Assembly: GCA_002697705.1 (NCBI GenBank)
Contig: NZXL01000059.1
Location: forward strand, 2,715 to 12,556
DNA from: Methanobacteriota archaeon
Lineage (GTDB): Archaea > Thermoplasmatota > Poseidoniia > Poseidoniales > Poseidoniaceae
DNA: 9,842 nt
Direction: 5' to 3'
Positions 1-6,230 of the stretch are shown here, piece after piece; positions within the stretch are counted from its first letter, which is position 1, and the number at the start of each line of letters is the position of its first letter. The position numbers and the translations under genes were made by a program. The notes under the pieces were generated by a model. It saw only the letters and a program-made list of their open reading frames with translations. It did no database searches and was not told the origin of the DNA.

Positions 1-1116
1 ACATGTGTAAAGGGTAAAGAAGAAAAAGGCTTGATAGTTCTTGCAGGAGAAGTTTCTCTTAATGGTGCTGCACCTGATTATGAATCGATTGCACGTAATG
101 CTGCTGCCGGAATAGGTTATGTTTCACACAGTATTGGAATGGACGCAACAAGTTCCGAACTATGTGATGTTCAAGTCCATATCACTACTCAATCAAAAGA
201 TATTGCCCAAGGGGTGAACCAAGATGGACTTGACCAAGGTGCTGGGGACCAAGGCATGATGTTTGGATATGCTTGCAATGAGACTGAAGGATATGAGAGT
301 CTGAAAGGGCGTTATTTCCCTCTTGCTGCGGCTTTATCTCAAAAACTTACGCGACGCCTTACTGCTGTTAGGGAAGAAGGAATTCTTCCATGGGCTCGCC
401 CAGATGGTAAATCTCAAGTTACAGTAGAATACAACCCTGATGGCTCGATTTCTAAGGTTCACACAGTCGTAATTGCAATTCAGCATGATGATAAATTAAA
501 GGATAAATTCAATGGTTCAATAGAACAAGAACAAGAATATGTGGGGCAGCAGATAAGAGAACATGTAGTTGAGAAATCTATACCTGGAGACTTATTGTCT
601 GATGGCTATAAGTTGGTAGTAAATGGTACGGGTCGTTTTGCAGACCCATGGGGAGGCCCTTATGCAGATGCAGGACTAACAGGTCGCAAAATAATCGTTG
701 ATACTTATGGCGGAATGGGTCGCCACGGTGGGGGAGCATTCTCAGGAAAAGACCCATCAAAGGTAGATCGTTCTGCTGCTTATGCCTCACGTTGGGCTGC
801 TAAGCACGTAGTTGCTGCAGGTCTTGCAGACAGATGTGAAATTCAATTAGCATATGTCATCGGTGTCGCTGAACCTGTAAGTGTAAGAGTAGAGACTTTT
901 GGTACTTCGACTCAATCAGAAATGGAAATTGCTCGTAGAGTGAACGCAACATTTGACTTTAGGCCAGGAGCTATTTCTCGTGACCTAAATCTTCAGAGAC
1001 CAATTTACTCGGTTACTGCTGCAGGTGGCCATTTTGGTAGAAATGTTGGTGCTTCAGGCGAATTCCCATGGGAAAATTTAGACCAAGATAGAATTTCATC
1101 ACTACAACAGGGATGA
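1..1116 (+). CDS. metK: S-adenosylmethionine synthetase (methionine adenosyltransferase), 5'-truncated by window edge
   Basis: Makes S-adenosylmethionine from methionine and ATP in the cytoplasm, supplying methyl donor for enzymes such as the TrmI-like protein encoded downstream. The frame is open from base 1 (371 codons before the stop). Aligned by eye to E. coli MetK (384 residues), about 43 N-terminal residues, including the HPDK active-site segment, lie before the window. Visible signatures are GAGDQGMMFGY (from 238), GLTGRKIIVDTYGG (from 673, with the Arg-Lys pair that contacts the phosphates) and GGGAFSGKDPSKVD (from 727, with active-site lysines and aspartate). The end, GHFGR...FPWE, is also family-typical. 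This is the bacterial/eukaryotic family, not the divergent archaeal MAT family, which is notable if the host is archaeal. A 4-residue insertion (GKEEKG) sits near the first visible strand. The reading frame ends in three tandem in-frame stops (TGA TAA TAA, 1114-1122). Confidence 0.96.
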   Translation, partial: TCVKGKEEKGLIVLAGEVSLNGAAPDYESIARNAAAGIGYVSHSIGMDATSSELCDVQVHITTQSKDIAQGVNQDGLDQGAGDQGMMFGYACNETEGYESLKGRYFPLAAALSQKLTRRLTAVREEGILPWARPDGKSQVTVEYNPDGSISKVHTVVIAIQHDDKLKDKFNGSIEQEQEYVGQQIREHVVEKSIPGDLLSDGYKLVVNGTGRFADPWGGPYADAGLTGRKIIVDTYGGMGRHGGGAFSGKDPSKVDRSAAYASRWAAKHVVAAGLADRCEIQLAYVIGVAEPVSVRVETFGTSTQSEMEIARRVNATFDFRPGAISRDLNLQRPIYSVTAAGGHFGRNVGASGEFPWENLDQDRISSLQQG

Positions 1117-1190
1117 TAATAAATCACTAAAATTCTATGCTTGTATCCGATTCACTCAAGAGGGATGCGCTACTGGCTTGACTGGGTCTT

Positions 1191-4100
1191 ATGTCTAAAC
1201 ATGCAGGTCGAGCGCTAACTTTTGTCGCGATTTTACTTCTTGCCAGTATTTCGCCAATGGCTTATGTTGTCTCTGCTCACCCTTCCATACAACTTTCTGT
1301 AGATAAATCTCATATTGTACTTCAGGGTGGTTACTCAGATAATTTAACTCTAACCATAGACAACAATGGTTCTTCAATAGAGTCCTATAATATCACTTTG
1401 GATTTATCCAATCTCCCTAATCTGTGGAATGTGACTTCAGTTAATGAAACTGTAGATAATGTACTGCCAACTTTTTCTGCCGATACAACCTTCGTCATTC
1501 GATTAGATGCCGGTGCAGTTCCATCTGATAGTGGCTCTTTTGACATCATAGTTACAGAGCCAGATGCAAATGTTTCAACCAGTATTACCGTTTATGCATC
1601 TGTCGACCCATCATATGCTACATCAGTATCTTTCTCTTCAATGAATGGACCCCTTCAGCAAATGAATGCTGGAACTACAGCAAATTACACAGTAGATATT
1701 TCCAATGATGGTAATGTCGAAGATACAATACTACTCAATATTGATTCTGAACCGGATTTGGCATCCTTTTGGAACAATCATTCGAATGGAACTGGAACAG
1801 GTAATGGCACCGGAAATGGCACTGGTAACGGTACTGGAAATGGTACCGGAAATGGCACTGGTAACGGTACTGGAAATGGTACCGGAAATGGCACTGGAAA
1901 TGGTTCCAGTAATACGACAGTACTCTCAAACATCTTGATGTATGGAAACAGTTACACTAGCTTCAACAATCTTGCAGGTTTACTCGAGTCGATGGGAGTC
2001 ATCAACGCCGATTCTATCGCTCCTGGTGCCAAATCACTTGGCGGACATTGGGACGATATCAATACAACTATGCACATTTCAAACACCACTTTACGAAACC
2101 CCAACATCGATTGGGATTATGTAATTCTTCAAGATCAAAGCCAAATCCCTTCTCTACCAACTACTGATGCGAATTGGCAGGCAAGTAAGGACGGAGCAGT
2201 CAATATTAGTACTGAAGTTGAGGCAGAAGGTTCAGAGACAGTTCTATTCATGACTTGGGGACGTCGAAGTGGAGAGTCTGGTATTCAGTGGCATCAGTAT
2301 AACAATCTTAATCATAATTATACTGTTATGCAAAGTAGATTAGCGGAGGGTTACACTCTTTACGCTGAAAATATCAGTGCAGCAGGAAATACGGCTTGGA
2401 TAGCTCCAGTCGGTCTTGCATTCAAGCACATTCACGATGCTGTTGAGGCAAATGGCGTCAATGCAAGTCAGAGTGGAAATATGTTCTATGAACTCTATGA
2501 CCCTGATGGAAGTCACCCATCACTCTCTGGAAGTTATCTTGCTGCATGCGTTCTTTATGCTTCTATGACTGGAGAAAGTCCAGTTGGTTCTAATGATACA
2601 GTGTCACTTTCAGCATCCTTGAAACTTGACTTACAACAAGCCGCTGCTGCTACAGTATTCAATGAGACTTCTCACATATCATATCCTTGGCAAGAAACCT
2701 CAGGTGCCTCAATATCTCCTACCAGTCAATCCACTAGGTCAATTCCACCGGGATGGAATCTTTTGTTTGATGATGTTGAATTAACCAATGTTCCTGCTGA
2801 TTCCCATGAACAAGTGAATCTTCAAGTTTCAGTTCCTAGTGACGTATCACCTGGGTTCTATGGCTTCAACTTATACTCTGCTTCCACCAACGGTAATACT
2901 TCGAGTTATTCGACAATGGTTATCGAAGTAGTGGCTGAGAATGATGTAAGTGCCGTTTTCCTCGACCAAGATGCTGATTTTATTCCAGGCCAGACTACTG
3001 ATACATCAGTACAAGTAACAAATTTGGGTAATGCAGAATTGGATATGGACTGGACTATTGAGTTGATTAGTGGTCCTTGTAATATTTCTCTTTTAACTGG
3101 ATCTTCCAATAATTTTGCACCTGATGATGTTGTTGATGTCGGACTGCAGGTAATTGTTGACCAGAGTTCTTCAAGTGTGGATGAATGTATAGCAAGGCTC
3201 GGAGGTTCAGCATCTTTTGGTGAGCAACAATACTCTCCTAATGATTATGATTTTACGATTGGAATTGATGAGAATGTTGACTTTGAGTTATCAGTTCCTG
3301 AAGGGGGAATTAGTGTTGTGCCTGGAATTGATACAGACTATGAAATTAGAATAAATAATACTGGTAGTGAAGAAGTTGAATTCTTCCTCGATGTTGGGTC
3401 TTCAACAGGACTTGAAACAATCATCAATTCATCGACAGGAATCACCGTTGCTTCAGGTTCTGTTGGCATCTGGTCTCTAACTACCGATGCTGAAAGTGGC
3501 ATGGTTGGAAATTATGGCCAATCATTTAGCGTAACATACAGTGGAGTTACAAAGAGTATTTCGATTAATGTGAATGTTGCAGAGGTACCTTCAGTTTCAC
3601 TCACTGGGCCTATAGATGGAAGAGTTTCAGTGATGCCAGGGCAAACTGTTTCTATTGATCTTGAACTTTCGAATGATGGAACAAAAGAACTCAATTTAAC
3701 CGCAAGCGTTGCAGGCTTACCTACAGGTGCTCAAGTTTCATTCAACCCAACAAGTAGCATCTTAAGCTCGGGACAATCAATTACAATCAATATGACTCTG
3801 AGTATGATTTCAACATCTGAATCTGGTGCTCATCCAATCACAGTCACCTATACTTCACCTGAAACTTCAGCCTCACTAAGTTTGGAATTGCAAATTGCAG
3901 ATAGTGTGGGATTGACAGTTAATTCAGTTTCCAGCAATATTGCAGCCGGACCACTAAGTAGCGTTGACTATACTTTTGAAATTACCAATTTAGGTTCAGC
4001 CCAAGATACTTATTTTATCACTTTGAGTTATGATGATTCTAATAACGCAACTACATGGTTCGATATTATTCTTTCAACTACTTCAGTCAATCTAGATCCA

Positions 4101-5321
4101 TCGTCTACCCAAGCGATATCTATGTCTATTCGTGAAAGAGCTGTAGGCGCTCCATCAAATGGAGTTCCAGTTGACATCATTGTAACCTCGACTAATGATG
4201 ACATGGTTTCTAGTTCCAGTTCCTTCAATGTCATTCCTATACAAGCGAGTGCACAAATAACAATACTTGAAGATGATAGTGGTGGCAAACCTGGTGAATC
4301 TATTGCTGGAACTGTTGTGGTGACTAATACTGGAACTGGTATAGACCAATTTTTGCTATCAACTCCAGGTAATAGTTGCGGGCTATCCGAAATATTTACT
4401 CTCGATGCAGGTTCATCATCTCAAACTTATTCTTGGTCTTGTATGATTGATGAAGACTCAACATATGGTTATGAATCAATCACTTTTAGAGTTACCAGTG
4501 GTGCTAGAACTAATTATGTCCTTGAAGAAGTTGAAAATTATATTGTCGAAGCCAACTGGGGGAGTGATGGAATTGTCGAAATGAATTTTGGCGATAATTC
4601 CCTTTCAATGTCATCATCAGGTGGCTCATCAACGACTTTCACAGTCAAAAATTTGGCGAATGCCCCGATTACTGGTACACTATTCTTACTTGGCACAGAT
4701 GAATCATTATTTGATTCCAGCCTTACTCTAGTTTCAACTAATAGTACCTCAAATCAATTTACTTTGTCTAACGGGGAATCTGCTGTTTACGAACTATTAC
4801 TCAATTCAAGAGTCACAGAAACTCAGTCGGCAAGTTTGATGATTTCTGCTAATGTCGAAATTGACGGTAGTACTTACACAGTAGAATCAGGGAACCTCAC
4901 GGTTGATATCACTGGTCCTGAAATGCCCCCAGAAGGCGTAGAATTACTATTCGGTGTAACATTGGATAAGTCTCAAACACTCTATACTATGTTTGGCGGC
5001 TGGATATTTTCCATACTTCTCTTGATGTTGATGAACACGCTTCGTAAGAGGCGTAAGGCAAAAACCTCCAAGGAAGGAGAATTAGATGATGATGAAGTCA
5101 CAGAACAAAAGGATACAAAAAAGCAGAAGGCTAAGAAAGATAAGGAAGTAAAAGCCCATACTTTAGGTCATAATGAATGTCGTATGAGTTCAGATAACAA
5201 AGTCACATGTCCATCTTGCGAAGCGAGGTTAGGAGTTCCTCGAGGTAGCGTTCCACCGTTCAAGTTCACATGCCCTAAATGTGATACAAAGATTAGAGTC
5301 GTCGAAAGTCAAAAATTCTGA
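1191..5321 (+). CDS. Large surface-anchored multi-Ig protein with inserted SGNH-type hydrolase domain and cytoplasmic zinc ribbon
   Basis: 1376 residues; no gene name recognised. A signal peptide occupies residues 1-29 (Lys/Arg, then FVAILLLASISPMAYVVSA). Ig-like NEW3-type beta domains follow: about 30-128, then 129-195 resuming at 516-583, then roughly 584-690, 692-796, 797-903, 904-1016, 1017-1121 and 1122-1250. Between the halves of domain 2 lie an NGTG-repeat linker (199-239) and an SGNH/GDSL hydrolase-like domain (about 247-480) with GNS at 252-254, GGHW at 284-287, DYVILQDQS at 309-317 and DGSHPS from D439. The inferred catalytic residues are S254, D439 and H442; the domain resembles the DUF4886 group. 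One transmembrane helix (about 1266-1284) is followed by RKRRK, so the C-terminus is inside. A charged Lys/Glu linker leads to a zinc ribbon (C1340, C1343, C1361, C1364). A role in surface esterase or deacetylase chemistry is inference. The ATG at 1191 is chosen because it directly opens the signal peptide; the gene lies 74 bp after metK. Confidence 0.93.
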   Translation: MSKHAGRALTFVAILLLASISPMAYVVSAHPSIQLSVDKSHIVLQGGYSDNLTLTIDNNGSSIESYNITLDLSNLPNLWNVTSVNETVDNVLPTFSADTTFVIRLDAGAVPSDSGSFDIIVTEPDANVSTSITVYASVDPSYATSVSFSSMNGPLQQMNAGTTANYTVDISNDGNVEDTILLNIDSEPDLASFWNNHSNGTGTGNGTGNGTGNGTGNGTGNGTGNGTGNGTGNGTGNGSSNTTVLSNILMYGNSYTSFNNLAGLLESMGVINADSIAPGAKSLGGHWDDINTTMHISNTTLRNPNIDWDYVILQDQSQIPSLPTTDANWQASKDGAVNISTEVEAEGSETVLFMTWGRRSGESGIQWHQYNNLNHNYTVMQSRLAEGYTLYAENISAAGNTAWIAPVGLAFKHIHDAVEANGVNASQSGNMFYELYDPDGSHPSLSGSYLAACVLYASMTGESPVGSNDTVSLSASLKLDLQQAAAATVFNETSHISYPWQETSGASISPTSQSTRSIPPGWNLLFDDVELTNVPADSHEQVNLQVSVPSDVSPGFYGFNLYSASTNGNTSSYSTMVIEVVAENDVSAVFLDQDADFIPGQTTDTSVQVTNLGNAELDMDWTIELISGPCNISLLTGSSNNFAPDDVVDVGLQVIVDQSSSSVDECIARLGGSASFGEQQYSPNDYDFTIGIDENVDFELSVPEGGISVVPGIDTDYEIRINNTGSEEVEFFLDVGSSTGLETIINSSTGITVASGSVGIWSLTTDAESGMVGNYGQSFSVTYSGVTKSISINVNVAEVPSVSLTGPIDGRVSVMPGQTVSIDLELSNDGTKELNLTASVAGLPTGAQVSFNPTSSILSSGQSITINMTLSMISTSESGAHPITVTYTSPETSASLSLELQIADSVGLTVNSVSSNIAAGPLSSVDYTFEITNLGSAQDTYFITLSYDDSNNATTWFDIILSTTSVNLDPSSTQAISMSIRERAVGAPSNGVPVDIIVTSTNDDMVSSSSSFNVIPIQASAQITILEDDSGGKPGESIAGTVVVTNTGTGIDQFLLSTPGNSCGLSEIFTLDAGSSSQTYSWSCMIDEDSTYGYESITFRVTSGARTNYVLEEVENYIVEANWGSDGIVEMNFGDNSLSMSSSGGSSTTFTVKNLANAPITGTLFLLGTDESLFDSSLTLVSTNSTSNQFTLSNGESAVYELLLNSRVTETQSASLMISANVEIDGSTYTVESGNLTVDITGPEMPPEGVELLFGVTLDKSQTLYTMFGGWIFSILLLMLMNTLRKRRKAKTSKEGELDDDEVTEQKDTKKQKAKKDKEVKAHTLGHNECRMSSDNKVTCPSCEARLGVPRGSVPPFKFTCPKCDTKIRVVESQKF
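1263..1574 (+). other. First Ig-like (NEW3-type) domain of the surface protein
   Basis: Residues about 25-128 form a beta-rich segment starting HPSIQLSVDKSHIVLQGG. It has the typical pattern of a short strand, a Gly turn, LTLTIDNNG, then alternating hydrophobic strands ending FDIIVTEPDANVSTSITVYAS. The N-G/N-S/N-V-T sites here (for example NGSS, NITL, NVTS, NETV) are potential N-glycosylation sequons. Boundaries are by eye. Confidence 0.6.
1785..1910 (+). repeat. In-frame 12-bp tandem repeat encoding (NGTG)n, with a 36-bp higher-order period
   Basis: Eight 12-bp units run from 1806 to 1901, each encoding Gly-Thr-Gly-Asn, with related partial units at 1785-1805 and 1902-1910. Synonymous bases alternate in blocks of three units, so 1806-1841 and 1842-1877 differ at a single base (C1808 versus T1844), and a third partial copy continues from 1878. 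This implies expansion by slippage or unequal exchange of 36-bp blocks. The encoded residues 199-239 form a flexible linker in which nearly every tetrapeptide contains an N-G-T sequon. Confidence 0.95.
1929..2630 (+). other. SGNH/GDSL-type hydrolase domain within the surface protein (DUF4886-like)
   Basis: Residues about 247-480. Block I is ILMYGNSYTS with candidate nucleophile S254. A block II-like GGHW contains G284/G285. Strand DYVILQDQS (309-317) occupies the block III position, where classical members carry GxND. Block V is DGSHPSLSG with D439 and H442, followed by a helix SYLAACVLYASMTG. The order and spacing match SGNH hydrolases; the GNS start and LQ(D/E)QS strand resemble the DUF4886 branch as I recall it. 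The family includes esterases and carbohydrate deacetylases. The actual substrate cannot be read from sequence. Confidence 0.78.
4986..5042 (+). other. C-terminal transmembrane helix of the 1376-residue surface protein
   Basis: Residues about 1266-1284 (TMFGGWIFSILLLMLMNTL) form a single hydrophobic helix. It is followed at once by the positive cluster RKRRKAK, which predicts an inside C-terminus. Together with the signal peptide this gives a type I orientation, with about 1235 residues outside and about 92 inside. Confidence 0.9.
5208..5291 (+). other. Cytoplasmic zinc-ribbon at the C-terminus of the surface protein
   Basis: CPSC (C1340, C1343) and CPKC (C1361, C1364) are separated by 17 residues containing RLGVPRGSVPPFKF, a typical two-knuckle zinc ribbon that should bind one Zn(II). 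It lies beyond the membrane helix and its positive cluster, so it should be cytoplasmic. Such ribbons often mediate protein or nucleic-acid contacts; the partner is unknown. Confidence 0.82.
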
Positions 5322-5324
5322 CGT

Positions 5325-6161
5325 TCAATCATTCTTAATTGCAATTAGAAGGAATGCTGTGTGTCCAAAAGGACCGTTGACGGGGCGCATTCCTCCACGT
5401 GATGCTTTACCCCATGGTCTTTCGATTAGTTCTCCAGCCCATTCTACCTTTAGCCCATTTTCTTCACAGGTTTGCCAAGCGGCTTCCACTTGACTTGTTA
5501 CCGGGCAATAACAACATATTCTGCCACCCAATTCGAGTAGTTGTGCAACGGAATTAATTGCACCTGAGTGTTGAGGAAGATCTAGTATTATCGATTTGAA
5601 TTTCTGTTTGATAGATTTAATTTCATCAACAACGTCTTCAATATTACCTTCAACATGATGATGTTGCGGAAATTCAGGTAAGCATGATTTTGCTCTTCGC
5701 AAATTTTCAAGTCCGACTTTTGCATGCTCATCTCTAGGTTCTACTGTCACGTGAAATCCATTATTACCCAAGACGTGAGCGATGTGCATGGATAATCCTC
5801 CACTCCCAAGGCCCGCTTCAAGAACTGAATCTCCCGAACCGATGCCCATTTTTGAAATCATCATTCCAGCATCTTTCGCACTTATGGTTTGGGCTCTTCT
5901 AACCATTGATTTACTTAATTCTGGTAATCCAATTGGTAGTCTTTTGAATGATTTATGCCCGAGTTGTATCGATTCTCCTATTTCGACCTGACCCAAAACA
6001 TCGTTTGGATTTAATACTCCAATGCCCTTTATTTTGTGCATTTTATCTATTATTTCAACTAAAAAAATTCGACCATCTTCTTGTTCAAGTGCCATCCACT
6101 CTTGGTCTTCCATAACTATGGCCAAATATACATTTGATACAATCTTTATCCTTAATTTCAT
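5325..6161 (-). CDS. trmI: tRNA (adenine-N1)-methyltransferase, TrmI/Trm61 family
   Basis: 278 residues. Expected to transfer a methyl group from S-adenosylmethionine to N1 of adenine 58 (and, in some archaea, also 57) in the tRNA T-loop, as a cytoplasmic homotetramer. An N-terminal small beta domain (about 17-80) ends before the family signature RRAQTISAKDAG (88-99). The Rossmann domain carries motif I VLEAGLGSGGLS (113-124), a motif II acidic residue E141, the catalytic-region strand IILDLPQHSGA (191-201) and GGRICCYCPVTSQ (212-224). The C-terminal strand has RP...GHTAFLL. Length fits archaeal and actinobacterial TrmI. The ATG at 6161 gives 16 residues (MKLRIKIVSNVYLAIV) before the part that aligns with the family, so the ATG at 6113 (M17) is a real alternative. 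The stop lies 3 bp from that of the convergent surface-protein gene. A generic SAM methyltransferase of another specificity is less likely, given the RRAQ and DLPQ motifs. Confidence 0.88.
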   Translation of the reverse strand: MKLRIKIVSNVYLAIVMEDQEWMALEQEDGRIFLVEIIDKMHKIKGIGVLNPNDVLGQVEIGESIQLGHKSFKRLPIGLPELSKSMVRRAQTISAKDAGMMISKMGIGSGDSVLEAGLGSGGLSMHIAHVLGNNGFHVTVEPRDEHAKVGLENLRRAKSCLPEFPQHHHVEGNIEDVVDEIKSIKQKFKSIILDLPQHSGAINSVAQLLELGGRICCYCPVTSQVEAAWQTCEENGLKVEWAGELIERPWGKASRGGMRPVNGPFGHTAFLLIAIKND

Positions 6162-6199
6162 TATTTTTCTAAAACCACTAAGAAACGGGAAATAGAGGG

Positions 6200-6209
6200 T
6201 TTCATATAC
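6200..6209 (+). promoter_or_regulatory. Candidate archaeal TATA box for the 1182-residue surface protein
   Basis: TTTCATATAC is centred about 26 bases before the ATG at 6231, preceded by a purine-rich stretch (GGGAAATAGAGGG) that could serve as a BRE. That spacing would place the transcription start at or next to the ATG, giving a leaderless mRNA, and no Shine-Dalgarno sequence is seen before the ATG. The element is nearly symmetrical (CATATA/TATATG) and lies in the 69-bp spacer shared with trmI, so it might also serve the opposite strand. Confidence 0.45.
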
Positions 6210-6230
6210 TGACTGGTACCTCCCAAAAAC

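Noticed and set aside
31..33. TTG as the start codon of metK
   Set aside because: The frame is open to base 1 and the residues before it (TCVKGKEEKG) align with the MetK N-terminal region, so the true start lies before the window.
578..790. Minus-strand 70-codon reading frame
   Set aside because: Antisense to the most conserved part of metK; low-information sequence rich in His and Leu.
1165..1190. ATG at 1165 as an upstream start for the 1376-residue protein
   Set aside because: It is not in frame with the gene at 1191 and the ATG at 1191 directly opens a good signal peptide.
1117..1190. Promoter for the 1376-residue protein
   Set aside because: The spacer has no clear TATA element at the leaderless distance; AAAATTCTA near 1130 is too weak to call, and read-through from metK is possible.
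1785..1910. CRISPR-like or non-coding repeat array
   Set aside because: Units are 12 bp, contiguous without spacers, in frame, and encode a regular NGTG peptide inside a continuous large reading frame.
1705..1938. Small + strand reading frame covering the repeat
   Set aside because: It is an out-of-frame reading of the large surface-protein gene; its MALVTVLEMVPE pattern is simply the repeat read in another frame.
5325..6161. Protein-L-isoaspartate O-methyltransferase
   Set aside because: Motif I is shared among Rossmann methyltransferases, but RRAQTISAKDAG, LDLPQ and the GHTAFLL end fit TrmI instead.
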